64,000 bases of DNA, taken from assembly GCA_028564675.1 (NCBI GenBank), contig JAOVVO010000019.1, positions 124,001-188,000 of the forward strand, read 5' to 3'. Below are positions 50,701-63,974 of this stretch, piece after piece. Position numbers and translations under genes: made by a program. This DNA comes from Onchocerca lupi (taxonomy: Eukaryota; Nematoda; Chromadorea; Rhabditida; Onchocercidae). The notes below the pieces were generated by a model that was not told where the DNA came from, made no database searches, and saw only the letters and a program-made list of their open reading frames with translations. Position 1 is the first letter of the stretch, and each line of letters starts with the position of its first letter.

Positions 50701-53700
50701 AAAGGATATGAAATGTTTCTCATGTTTTAAATGCAGAATTTGGTGTCATAATATTCTGCTGTAACAAAAAACTCTACATTGTGGTTATTGAAATTGAAAT
50801 TCTTATAACTTCTCTTTAGTTATTTGGAAAGCTTTATTTTTTATTATGTGTACTTCTTTCAATTTTTCACATAATATTTACAGATGCTTGGCCGTGCTGG
50901 TCGACCTCAATATGATTCAAAGGGTAAAGGCATTATGATAACGCATCATTCCGAATTGCAGTACTATTTATCACTCATGAATCAGCAGGTTTGTTAAATC
51001 CAACCATTTCTACATGCCAGTTTGTTTGAAAAACATGATATTTTTTGAATTATTTAAAATTTCAAATATTTAGTTGCCGATTGAAAGTCAATTGATCTCA
51101 AAATTAGCTGATATGTTAAACGCCGAAGTAGTGTTGGGAACTATCAACAATGTCAATGATGCCATGAATTGGATAGGCTATACATATTTGTATATTCGCA
51201 TGGTTAAATCACCAGCGCTGTATGGGATTTCACATGAACAAGCGGTATTGAAATTTGTAAATTTGAACTTGAATAATTCTTCACGTTTAATAAGCTTTAA
51301 GACAGGATATTACTTTGCTGAATCAATTAAAGATTGAATTTTTTTTCTTTAATGAAGTAGAACTATGGTATGAAAGAATATATCCACTTTTAGAAACTAG
51401 ACCCTTTATTAGAACAGCGACGTGCAGATTTGATTCATACCGCTGCATCACAGTTGGATAAAGCTAATCTTATTAAATATGATCGCAGAAGTGGACTTAT
51501 CCAGGTATATCTTCTTTCTCTTTATAAGCTTTAGATTTTATCTGATGTAAGAAAATCCTATTAGGAAGGACCAGTATTTTAATGACAATTGAATCTATCT
51601 TACAGTATATCATACTAAATGTAACATTTGATTTTTTTGCTATTTACACTAGAGAATATTTGGTAAGAGTTAATAAAGATAAAATATTTAAGTAGACTAT
51701 ATAGATATTGGAACTGAACACAGTGAGAAATATAATAAGTTAAAATATAACAATTTCTGTTAATTCTAGGCAACTGAATTGGGTCGCATTGCTTCTCACT
51801 TTTACTGTACTCATGATACAATGCAAACATACAACCAACTCTTGAAGGCGACAGCAACTGAAATTGACTTGTTTCGTATATTTTCAATGTCATCAGAATT
51901 TCGAAATATTATGGTTCGTGAAGAGGAGAAATTAGAATTGCAAAAACTGGCTGAATATGTTCCAGTTCCAATCAAAGAAAGTTTGGAAGAAAGTAGTGCA
52001 AAAGTTAATGTGCTTCTGCAGGTAACTACTTATCATAAAATTATTTTAATACAGGAATTGTATTGATTCGCCAATTTCCCCTCTCCATTTTAATTTTTTG
52101 ACCCGAATTTTCTCTTCCCATTCTGGATAAGAAGAAGTTAAGAGTTAGGATTGGAAAATTGTGTTTGTAATTAACATTATAATTTTCTGTCCAGATGTTT
52201 TTGTTCTCGCAGGAAATTAAGCAGGAATTGTTAACTGATTTATCAAATTTTCAAAAATGATTTATGCTCAAAACACTACGATGTAAACATAGCGAGTCAA
52301 CTTGCATCTTGCAGGCATACATTTCACAGCTGAAGTTGGAGGGATTTGCACTGCAAAGTGACATGGTATTTATTAGTCAATCCGCAGGACGGCTGTTCCG
52401 AGCATTATTTGAAATTGTATTATGGAGAGGCTGGGCACATCTTGCACAGGCATGTTTATTTCTGTTGAAATTTTTTGCAATTTAAAAAACTTATGTTTAT
52501 TTTTTATTATTTTTTATTTTGATATTTCTTTATAAATAACATCTTTTTCTGACTTACTTATTTCTTACTACTTTATTAGTCTTTATTCGCTGATTCTGGT
52601 GATTAAAATGCAGAATGCATTTTTTTTTTCAGAAGATTCTTGATGTTTGCAAAATGGTTAACGCTCGACAGTGGCAGTCACTTAATCCTCTTCACCAATT
52701 TAAAAAAATACCCTCTGAAGTTGGTTATTTTATTTAATTATAAAAATTTAGGGGGATTTATAGTATATCTATTGATACCTCTATTTTCAATATTTAATAA
52801 TGTGAATTCTAATTGGTTTTATAAATTTTGAGGTTGTGCGAAGTATCGACAAGAAAAATCTTTCATTTGAACGTCTATACGATCTTGACCAACATCAACT
52901 TGGCGAGCTCGTAAAAATGCCGAAAATGGGCAAGCCCTTATACAAATTCATCCGTCAGGTAAAATATTTTTGTCCTATTTTTTCCCAAAATTTTGCAAAT
53001 TTTCCATATAATATTTTATTGAATGGGATTTGATTTTTCAGTTACCGAAATTGGATATGACGGCACTAATACAACCCATAACGCGATCGACTTTAAGAAT
53101 TGAATTAACAATTACACCTGATTTTCTGTGGGATGCTCGCGTACATGGTTTGTTTTCTTACGGTCCCAGTCGTTTTTGCTGCTTCAGTAATTTAAAATAA
53201 ATTCTAGGAATTTCTTAAAATATTGATGGCTTCCAGGAACGGCTGAAGGATTCTGGATATTTGTTGAAGATGTTGATGGAGAGCTGATTCTACATCATGA
53301 ATATTTCCTTCTGAAACAGAAGTTTTGTGAAGATGAACATTTGGTGAAAATGTTCGTACCAGTGTTTGATCCGTTGCCACCATTGTATTTTATACGCATA
53401 GGTATTTTTTTTTATTTTTCAATTTGATTTATTGTTTAATGAATAGATTTATCAAATTAAATTTGATAAATAAAAAAATGTGCGATTGATTATAAACCTT
53501 AACTTGGATAATAAAGATAAGATTCGATGATTTTAGTTTCCGATCGCTGGCTTGGTAGTGAAACTGTTTTACCGATATCGTTTCGACATCTTATCTTGCC
53601 CGAGAAATATCCACCGCCAACCGAGTTATTGGATTTGCAACCATTACCTCTGTCAGCCTTGAACAATAAACTTTTTCAATCAATATTCCAACAAAAGAAT

Positions 53701-56700
53701 ATTTCCGTATTTAATCCCATTCAAACACAAGGTAAATACTTTTTCTTATATTGAATATATAATGTTACAAATTAAATATATTATCTATAGAATCTACCAG
53801 ATGCTCTGGATGGGAATTTTGAAATTCATTGTTTATTCCTTCTTTAGAATGTCATTGCACTTATTAATATGAAATGTACAGTGAAAAGGAAAAGAAAAAA
53901 ATATTAGATTGCGAAAAGAAATAAGATTGAACAGATTTACTGAATATGTTTTTTTGTAATCTAACTGTATACACAAAATAATTATATATTGCATAGAAGT
54001 CAGTACATATGCACTGCTACTATAGTAATTGATGATGAGTTGATGTTAGAAGGAATAAATCTATTTGATATAAGATGCATTGCAAATGAGTTGGAGACCA
54101 TTGGAGCTAGAGTCGAATTCTTGATCAAAGTATTATTATTTTTAGAAAAGGTTGTTTAATTAAATCTCTTAATTTTCTTAACATTCGCATCAAGAAATTT
54201 GAAATTTATTTAATTTATAGTTTTTCGGACTGTCTACGAAGGTAATGATAACGTATTTATTGGTGCGCCACATGGAAGTGGTAAAACTGTTTGTGCTGAG
54301 TTCGCTCTTCTTCGTCATTTTGATAACAGGCCTGAAGCAAAAGCTGTTTACGTAACATCGATGGAAGATTTGGCCGAAAAAGTTCGCTTCTTTTTCTCTT
54401 TTTAATTTTTTTGTTTTTTTTGGAATTAGATATTGAGCACTGTTGCTTAAAAATTGCTACAAAAAAAGTTTGTATGCGGATGCAAAATAAGAAATCTTAC
54501 TTTTGATAATTATACCCATTTTGTATATTGCAATTAGCCCACGGAATTGTTTTTTTCAGAAGTTTACCGATTGGCAAGAACGAATTGGAACTGCCCTAGA
54601 AAAAACAGTTGTTATGTTGACAGGCGAGCCATCGACTGATTTAAAGTTATTACAGCGAGGACAGTTAATCATAGCAACACCAGAAAAGTGGGACAATGTT
54701 AGTCGACGTTGGAAACAGCGGAAGAACGTTCAGGCTGTGCGATTGTTTATCGTTGATGATCTTCACATGATTGGAGGCAGTAATGGGGTTTGTTAATCAT
54801 GCGTTATGCAGTAGAGCATAAAAGATTTAAAGCCAAATTATATTCCCTGATTTTGCTGTTCTTGTCATTCTTGGGTTTAGCTTTTTTCAAAATTTTACTC
54901 CCATTAAAATTATTGGGATGTCTTTTCTATTTAAAAGTGAGTGAGTTGTTTCTATCAAATTTTCAATTTTTCTAGTTAAAATCGTCGAGATTGCCCGATC
55001 ATGTGCATGTTATATCTCATGTTTTTAAAATTCTATTGTATGCATGTCTATATTTTTTCCATTTTACCGTTTTTATTGGGTAATTTTTGGGAAGAGAAAA
55101 GAAACAAAATGTGTGGTATGTTTTCCCTGTGCTGTTCAGTGAGCAAACATCATTGGTAAATTCAGTGAAAGAAGCATGGTGCTGATATAATGTGATCATT
55201 ACATAGTGGAAAAACTATATTTAAGAATTTTCTAGTTTTTATCTAAAAAACATCTTCTGAAGCCTAGAGTGGTTTGCTATGTTCAATTGGATTCCCTAAT
55301 TTTTGCTAGAATTAAGCTGCTTCATTTTAATTATGAATTATGTTTGCATTTTCGTATTACTTGTTTTCTCTCGTCCGACTAATTAATTTATTTTGACAAA
55401 TTTCTTTTTTAGCCGGTGCTGGAAGTAATTTGTTCACGTATGCGTTATATGTCGTCACAGTTAGATTCAACAGTTCGAATTGTTGCTCTTTCATCATCAT
55501 TAGCCAATGCCAGAGATGTCGGACAGTGGCTTGGTTGCTCCTCCCAAGCTACTTTTAATTTTGCACCAAACTGTCGACCTCTTCCGTTGGAACTTTTTAT
55601 ACAGGTTAATTTCAATTTTTAATACTATAACAAGTGTCGTGTTTGCTTGGTTACATAATCTTTTGAAGCAAAATATTGCCGTTGAGCAAAAAAAATCGAA
55701 GTTTTCCTTTCTCCTTTGTTAACATTGTAGATTTTAATCTCAAGTCTTTTTAAGGGCTTCAACTTATCACATACTGCTTCTCGACTAGCAGCAATGTCAC
55801 GACCAGTCTATACAGCAATTGTGCGGCATGGTGGTAAGCTGCGTCCACGTCCTGCACTTGTTTTTGTGCCTAGCAGGCGACAATCAAGATCAACTGCTGT
55901 CGATATGCTTACAATGGCACATGCTGATGGACAGTCAAAGCGATTTTTGCATATTAATCCACAAGAACCAAGTTTTATTCGATTGCTGGATAATGTTCAA
56001 GTATGTTGTCAGTTTTTCAAATTTTTCGAATTTTTTCCTTATTTAAAATAAAATAATTCAAGTTTTCTTGAATCTTTCATATTTTGTAGGATAAAACTCT
56101 AAAAGAAACATTGTCTTGTGGAGTAGGTTTTCTACATGAAGGTACAAGTGTCAAAGATATGGCCGTTGTGGAACAGCTTTTCCAAAGTGGCGCAATTCAG
56201 GTTTGTTCATATATTATGTATATACATGTTTGGACATATAATAAATATAAATATATAAAAAAACTTATCCTGTGAAGTCGGCATTACCCAAATAACATAT
56301 ATTTATATTTTTAACATGATAACAGATTTTTTCGAATAGGCTAAAAGTTAGCTAGCTCGAAGGTGATAGCCATTACAACTATTTTTTTCCTGAAGCATAC
56401 TTCGTTAAATTTTGCTTTCATTTTTAGGTACTATACATAATAAACATTATGGTCTGCAGGATGCTTATAGTATCGTCCATTTTATCGTTCACTTTAATTG
56501 TTGGTTAAATATTAGTCTAACTCATATATGTTCACTTATTCTGAGCTGATATTTAAGGTTTGCATCGTCCCACGCACAATGTGCTATCAAATTTCCATGC
56601 ATGCATACGTCGTGATTATCATGGATACACAGTTTTATAACGGGAAGTACCATGTTTATGAAGATTATCCAATAGGTGATGTTCTGCATATGGTTGGACT

Positions 56701-59700
56701 GGCAAATAGACCTGGGATTGATGATGATGGTAATGATCTATTTGTTTTTGGTTCACATTAACTTAAAAGTGAGGCAAACATATCAATTAGTCAAAAAGGA
56801 AGCATAAGTACGACTATTGAGCACAAAGCAAAGATGCTATTTACTCAAAAAAGCATATATGTTAATGTTATATCTTCATACTAGTTAATCTTGATTTTTT
56901 GAAAAAGAAAATCTTAACTTGGAGAAATTCTGGAGCAAACTACACTAGTTTCGGTATTTTTAAATATTTTTATAGTTTTTTTGATTTTTTATTTTTGATT
57001 TCTATAGAACATCACATCTTGTTTTGCTATTTATAAATAAAACTACAGTGTAATGTATGATATAAACCACACCTTTTTCAAAATTTCTCTAATATGAACA
57101 AAAAACACTTAATTTGTTAAACATGCAAACAATTTTTCATTTCAGCAAAATGTGTCCTCATGTGTCAATCTTCCAAAAAGGATTTCTTCAAAAAATTCCT
57201 TTATGAACCACTTCCTGTTGAATCACATTTGGATCATTGTCTCCATGATCACTTTAATGCCGAAATTGTAACTAAAACGATCGAAAATAAACAGGACGCA
57301 ATTGATGTGAGTTTGTATTGACAAGTTTCTTTGTAAAGTTGTCGCAAAGAAAAACATATACTGCTTTATCTATTGCTAGAGCATAATTGGAGAAATTTTA
57401 TTGGCAATTTGTCTTTCAAAAGCAAAATCAAAAGGATTATTAGTAATTTCCTTTAAAGCAGTGCCCATTCATTTATTAACGATATTTATTAGCATTTCTT
57501 GTCTTTCCTTAATTGTCGATATTGTCTCTTTATGTGACCCTGTTTCAGTACCTCACTTGGACTCTATTGTACCGACGTATGACACAGAATCCGAATTATT
57601 ACAATTTGCAAGGTGTGACGCATCGTCATTTATCGGACAGCCTTTCCGAATTAGTAGAAAATACATTGAAAGATCTGGAAAATTCGAAATGCATTACAAT
57701 CAAGAATGATATGGATACACAGCCGCTTAATTTGGGGATGATTGCAGCCTACTACTATATAAGTTATACGACAATCGGTAATTTTACATCTGTAGAAATA
57801 AAATGATTTCTCAATTTGAAAATGTGATGGCACATTAGCTTAGATTATGTTTAAAAAAAAAAAATGGAAAAACGATTTTCACTTATAAGGAGCTGAATTC
57901 CCGTTATTAATTACTTATACTTTGGAATATAAATACTTATTATTCAAAGTATTAGAATTGATCGTCTTGACCATTTCCAATCTTGATTACTTATCATAAA
58001 GAGTAATATGAGATACTGAGTATCATTTCGCCTTGCATTTTTGTGAACAAGTTTTTTAGAATTCAAATTTATACTTGCAACAATAACAGGCAATGTTGAA
58101 GGAATAATCACTAAAAGACCACACAAAAGTAATTTACAAACAAGTCAGATTCAAATAATTCATGACATTTTTTGCAGAACAAGATTTTCTTCTTTCATTT
58201 TCAGAAGTGTTCAGCATGTCTTTGAGCGCAAAAACCAAACTGCGAGCACTTATTGAAATTATCAGTAATGCAAGTGAATTTGCAAACATGCCAATACGTT
58301 ACAAGGAAGATATGTTATTGAAACAGCTGGCAGACCGATTGTCAGGGCAACAAAAACACCAAAAGTTCACCGATCCACATGTCAAGGTATGTTTTAAATA
58401 AATCTCATCTGGTTTTCTGTGAGAATTTTTTTCCGGAATCGCACTGATTCCATAATTCTGCCTTTGCTATAAATGGAAATTTTCGATTGTTTTTGATAGA
58501 ACTTAATAAGATGTATTATAAATCATGGAAAAGATTGCACTTATATTTCTTTTTAAATATTTTAACTTATTTAGGTTTTTTTTTAGGTTAATTTGTTAAT
58601 GAACGCTCACTTGGCTCGCATACAGCTATCAGCTGAGCTGAACAAAGACACAGAAGTTGTCATTCTTAAAGCAATTCGACTAGTACAAGCATGCGTTGAT
58701 GTTTTAAGCAGGTATATTGCACTGATTGAAAGAAAATGCAAGTAATATATTGCTGTCATTAGTTACCAAGTAATTGAGAATATTCCTGTCATTAATTCTT
58801 TCCTAAAATAAGGAATTGTATAGCAATAAAAAATATTCGTCAAAATTTTGTCCTTAACTTGAAGATTTTCGTTCATTTTTTCAGTTTCTCAAGTTTTATA
58901 TATACTTTTTGTTCAGTAATGGTTGGTTGATGCCGGCAATTCATGCCATGGAATTATCACAGATGTTAACACAAGCGATGTTCACCAATGAATCATATTT
59001 GAAGCAGCTACCTCATTGTTCAGCTTCCTTACTTGAACGATGCAAGGAAAAAGTCAGTTTTAATCTTATACTGTTTTTCAAAAAATTGTAGAATTCACTG
59101 AATTTCAACTTTTTGCAAAAATCGAATATGATTATCGGAAAGTGAAAACAGAAAGGAACTTTTTTCCGCCATATTTGTAAGAGATGAAGATTTGCTTGTC
59201 TTTTGCCAAAGTGACATGACACTAAAATTTCAACTGTTGAAAAATTTTCCATAAGAATTAGTACTAATCTCGATTCCTGTAGTTGGATTTGTTGCTCTAA
59301 TCCGATTAACTTTGGATTTTAACATTTCATGTGAATTTTTGTATCTTTTTATAGAAAATATCGTCAATATTTGACCTGCTGGATTTGGAGGATGATGTCC
59401 GGCAGGCACTTTTGCAAATGACTCCCGCGGAAATGTCGGATGTTGCTCGATTTTGTAATCATTATCCCAGCATTGAAGTTGAACACAAAATTGAAAATAA
59501 TGGAACCATTACTGTGTAAGTGATTTAAATTTTATATTTGCTGAGATTGATTATTACAGTTATTTCGAAGCTTTCTTTTTGTTCAACCTTATTTGTAATG
59601 AAATTTTCATGTAGCTTTGAACAGTGCCGTTTTTGATTTTATTTGATTTTAGAGGTGATACAGTAAACGTTACTGTCGAAATGGAACGTGAAAATGATTT

Positions 59701-60602
59701 GAACGGGATGGCTCCACCTGTAGTGGCACCACTTTTTCCGCAGAAACGGAAAGAAGAAGGATGGTGGCTGGTTATTGGAGATCATTCTTCTAATACACTT
59801 TTTTCTATAAAAAGGTTCATTTACGAGAATTCTGCTTTATTTAATTTATCTTCCAATTTGTTATTTCTCTTTAGTTGGTCTTTTTTTTTTTTTTGAGTTT
59901 TTACAATCGGAGAGGCAAAATTTTAATAATTAAAGCTTAAAAAATACAGGACAATAATGAGGGATTGCGAACAGATTTTTTTGTTATCAAGTGGGCTTTT
60001 ATATGATGTCAAAAAGTACTCCATACTGGGCGAGAGGAAAGTAGTTTTAAATTTTATATTACTTTTTAGATTAACAGTTCATCAGAAAGCAAAAATGGCG
60101 CTTGATTTCACTGCATCTGCAGTAGGAAAGTTGCACTACAAATTATATTTCATTTGTGATTCATACCTTGGAGCTGACCAAGAATTCGATCTCAAATTTC
60201 GTGTGGAAGGTACTTTATCAATTAAATCCTTTAAAATTTGCTTCATCAAATTCATTTTCAACTTTTCATCTCTGTAATTTACTCGCTTCTAGAGTTTATT
60301 CCTTCTAATCCTTTATATGGGCATTCTGTAAGTTCTCTGCAACATCTCTGTGCATGTGCGTATTTATTCTACTTTCAAAATTGCAAATTATTTCAAATTA
60401 TTTTGGCTCTTTTCAAATTTTTAGTGAAATATTTTGCAGTATCGAGAATGCTTCTTAGTTTATCGTTTTCGAAGCATATAAAGCTTTTTGTATAGATATT
60501 TGGTTCTGTCACCATAATTTTTCTAAATCACAAATTTTCTACAATTTATGAACTTTTTTAGAAGCTGGACGTAGTCGTAAGCGAGCTCGCGATGAAGAAT
60601 GA
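44749..60602 (+). CDS. snrp-200: Brr2/SNRNP200 U5 snRNP helicase, 2158 aa
   Basis: Ski2-like RNA helicase of the U5 snRNP that unwinds U4/U6 to activate the spliceosome. The 42 exons total 6477 nt, phase intact: 44749-44793, 44997-45166, 45469-45634, 45935-46132, 46202-46387, 46791-46928, 47037-47273, 47361-47525, 48200-48298, 48401-48538, 48717-48896, 49021-49123, 49243-49345, 49472-49727, 49867-50010, 50278-50394, 50549-50680, 50884-50988, 51074-51244, 51394-51504, 51770-52021, 52315-52449, 52633-52719, 52833-52958, 53042-53147, 53237-53401, 53537-53731, 54221-54381, 54560-54787, 55413-55604, 55755-56000, 56090-56200, 56558-56729, 57146-57306, 57549-57777, 58205-58386, 58587-58711, 58917-59052, 59355-59515, 59653-59814, 60070-60209, 60562-60602. 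Opens MADEIARVQQYEY, near-identical in style to human. The first cassette is canonical: APTGAGKT (Lys518), DEIH (624-627), SATLPNY, QMLGRAGRPQYD. Then come Sec63 domain 1, a second cassette (GAPHGSGKT, DDLH 1463-1466, MVGLANRP) with altered motifs, and Sec63 domain 2. Intron 22 has a GC donor (ACAG|GCATGT). Confidence 0.97.
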
Positions 60603-63218
60603 TTCGACTTATCTTCTTCTTGTCATCTTTTTTACTGTTATTATTCTTTTCATTTGTTAAACATTTTCTACTTCAGAAAATTTGTGATCTAGTTATTGAC
60701 AGAATTTTCAGTAAGTTGAAAGATTTTAAGAAATGATTTGGTAAAAATATCAATATATTTTTATATTAATATCATATGGTATTTTTCTAAAATTTCTTAT
60801 GTGAAAAATGATTTTATCGAAAGAAAGACATGCATTGATCATTTTCTGCTTAGTTGCGCTCTATAAATTTTTTCATTATTATGGAAGTAATCTTGTTTCA
60901 AGAGCTGCAGAAATTATTGTGGAAAATCAAATTGTTTTTTAAAATTTTTTTCTTTCATGGTTGTTTATATATGTTATTTTTGTTAAGTTCTATTTTGCAT
61001 TTCAGTGGACAATTTTTTATCTTAAAATCTGCTATATCACAGTAATATTTAAAAAAAAAAAATTAGTAAACATTTCAAATATCATTGATGCAGTGCAGAA
61101 TTACTCATAACTATATATATCTATACATCTTTTATTCGCTGAGATGATATATTGCAGTATTCTTCAAAAAGAATCTTATTTCCTATTTTTAATTGACACA
61201 TGAAATATATTCATTTTTAATGTTGGATACTTCAAACAAAAATTTGTTTGTGAAAGTAAATGTGAATATACTATCTTTCAATAGCAAATCAGGAAGGTAA
61301 AATGACACTACATACAAATTAAGCATGAAGACATTCAGGAAAAAATCCGACAAAATTCAAAATGATAATGAAAAGACTTTTGTTATTGTAAGTGCCTTTA
61401 TGTGCAGTAATTTCTTAATTTTTTCTAAGCTTACTAAAACAAAGAAATTAGGCATTCAGTTGCAAAGAAAAAATCGAATTTATGTCAATACGCTTATTCA
61501 AATGAATATAATCTCAATGAATTTCAATATGAAGTTAAAATATATATCAAAATTAAGGTCCATTATTTATTTTTTGATCATCTTTCTTCCTTTTTGCTTC
61601 TCCAAAAAAAGACAAGTCCGTCACTGTTTCCAGAACCCTTTAACGGTTATCTAATATAATCCTGATTATAATCTAATATTATTTCTCGGAAAATTTTGAT
61701 AATACTTAATGTTACAAAATATATAGTCTTCTACTTAATACAGAAAAGTTCCAACAAGAAAAGAAGCTTAAATTATGCGATGAAGATACTCGGAACTTTT
61801 ACAAACCATTCAGAAGATTTGTAAAATTATGAACAATTACAGCCTTTCAAGTTCAAACTATAAACTAAAGTGGACAGCATTATTTCATTGTCTAAATAAT
61901 AATTATTAATTAACTAGCAATCATTTATTAGCTTGTATTATTTAGTAAAATTTAATAATAATATAGAAATTTATACAGCTGTAATTAACTACTATTTGAA
62001 ATTACTAGAGAGAGTTGAAAAGATTTTCAACTTTCAATTTTTCCTATTTGTATTTTATTTTCTCAAAAATCATTTATTCATTTCTATAAAATTTCTAGAA
62101 TATTATTCATTTCTATAATATTCTGGGGATTTCATCAATCTTCAATAATCCCATAATTATTCATTCGGATTTTAAATATTTTTAATGCATCATTGATCAT
62201 CATATTCATATGCTTATCATTTATCAGTCTCTGTCACATTCAGCAGAATGCATGATATTTTCTTGAATCGGACAAGGTAAGCAAGAAACAGTTAAATCAA
62301 CTGGTTAATTAATCGGAACAATTTGCCCAAATTTGTCCAACAGGAATATTAACTTTTCCGGTAGATGATTCTTAAATAATTTTAATTCTTAAATTATGCG
62401 TCAAATATTTTTCTTCATTTTTTTTTTTTTTTTTTTTTTTGAAATTTTACAATTTGAAGGAAATTCAGTCAACAGTAGATTACTTTTGCGTAATGGAAGA
62501 TGTCCATTTGCTAATTCTGAAAATACCTGATTGGGTCATCACCCTTCTCCCGTCCTCATAATTCAAGTAATCCATTTATCTGATCAAATTGCCACCGTTT
62601 TCCGGTCCTTGCTCTCACTTCATGCTAATTTGCACTATCAACGAAATAACACATATTAGTACATCTGCTTTCATTTATCGAAATTACTGGGTGTTACATT
62701 TTGTTCATCTAATAAAAAACAAAAAATATCGTTTCTCTGTATTATATAATGGCAAAAAAAGAAAACTATACTTTTTAAAAAAAAGAAAAAAAAAGTGTAG
62801 AGTTTTCATATATTGATGAATTAAAATGGGTATCGTATTTGAAATGGATATCGTGTATAATATCAAAGAGATATCAAATACGTACTTGAAACTTTCGATT
62901 TCTTTCTCAAACTTCGCGAAACTTTATTTTAATACGATAAACAGTATAAAATATGATTACATCAGCAAGTTATCAATGCATGAAGAAAACACAGATGTAT
63001 CTTTCAAATGAAATTTATTGCCAAAGCTCGAGCGATTTTGATTTATTCCATCGCACATTTTTATTTCTTTCTGTTCAAAGAGTTTTGTTGGTCCTACTTT
63101 TTCTCTCTTTAATATTTTTATGTTCAACTTTCATCGAAATTGATTTGCCGGTTTTATTCAAATCTATTTTTAAACAAAAATTATAAGCATTCTATAAAAT
63201 GATAAAAGCGAAAGATAT

Positions 63219-63308
63219 CTAAGAATCAATCAATATATCCATGAATTAATCAATATTCAGATCTATCTAAGGGTCAATCGATATATCGAAGAATTGATCA
63301 ATATATTT
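63219..63308. repeat. Two-unit tandem repeat, 48-bp period
   Basis: Units starting at 63219 and 63267 share CTAAGRRTCAATCRATATATC, then GAATTRATCAATAT. They differ at scattered positions, so the repeat is not recent. Confidence 0.65.
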
Positions 63309-63563
63309 ATAGCACGAAAAATATTAAAATCTGTTTTTACAGAAATGAAATATATTCTACATTTGTTATTATTATTACAAAATTTGGTAGAAAGAAACAT
63401 TTTTCCAAAATGCAGAAATGCCCAAATGTTGAAAAAGAACTAGGTTTTTTTTTTTGAGGATACTGTAAATTAGTGGATGATGGATGTAATTGTCGAATCA
63501 TTTACCACGCCTTCTAGCCAATTTAGATCACCAACAATTTAAGTAAGTACCCTGTCTTCGTGC

Positions 63564-63746
63564 ATGGATAAATCATTGATTACAAAGTATTTGAATCAGA
63601 AATCATCTACTTCCAAATATCCACCTCAGTATCAGGTTATTTTATTGATTTACCTACTTATTGCTTCAGTTATCTTAGCAATTTCGATAATGAATTTCAA
63701 TATATTCTGCTTTTTTCTCTTTTTTTTTATTCGCAATTGTTGGTAA
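63564..63746 (+). CDS. Possible first exon of a membrane-anchored protein
   Basis: An ATG-started frame encodes a polar N-terminus (MDKSLITKYLNQKSSTSKYP) followed by a hydrophobic stretch of about 30 residues (VILLIYLLIASVILAISI and on), like a type II signal anchor. The frame runs into a good donor, TTGTTG|GTAAGG at 63743-63744. A shorter form could end at CAG|GTTATT before the membrane stretch. No downstream exon can be seen before the window ends. It could equally be chance. Confidence 0.25.
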   Translation: MDKSLITKYLNQKSSTSKYPPQYQVILLIYLLIASVILAISIMNFNIFCFFLFFFIRNCW

Positions 63747-63842
63747 GGTAAGGCAAATTATATTAAGCTCATTAATTTGTTAATTACTTAATTTTTTTAA
63801 TAAAGGCGTCCAATAGATTAGAAAAAAACAAAGAGAAAGTCA

Positions 63843-63974
63843 TTCGATTTTTCCTAATCTATCAAAGGATCATAACTCAAGTTTTCCCTTGAAATATCAT
63901 AAACTATTATAAGTTTTAGCTATCACTTCCTTTTCGATTTTTTCTAATCTGTCAAAGGATTGTAACCTAAGTCT
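63843..63974. repeat. Direct repeat with 90-bp period
   Basis: TTCGATTTTTCCTAATCTATC at 63843 recurs as TTCGATTTTTTCTAATCTGTC at 63933, and similarity continues through CAAAGGATYRTAACYYAAGT. The second copy nears the window's right edge, so further copies may follow. Confidence 0.75.

Noticed and set aside
57401..57709. 102-codon plus-strand open frame with membrane-like stretch
   Set aside because: Overlaps snrp-200 exon 35 and its upstream intron in the wrong frame.
61325..61654. 109-codon plus-strand open frame
   Set aside because: Low-complexity, no family features, lies beyond the snrp-200 3' end in AT-rich DNA.
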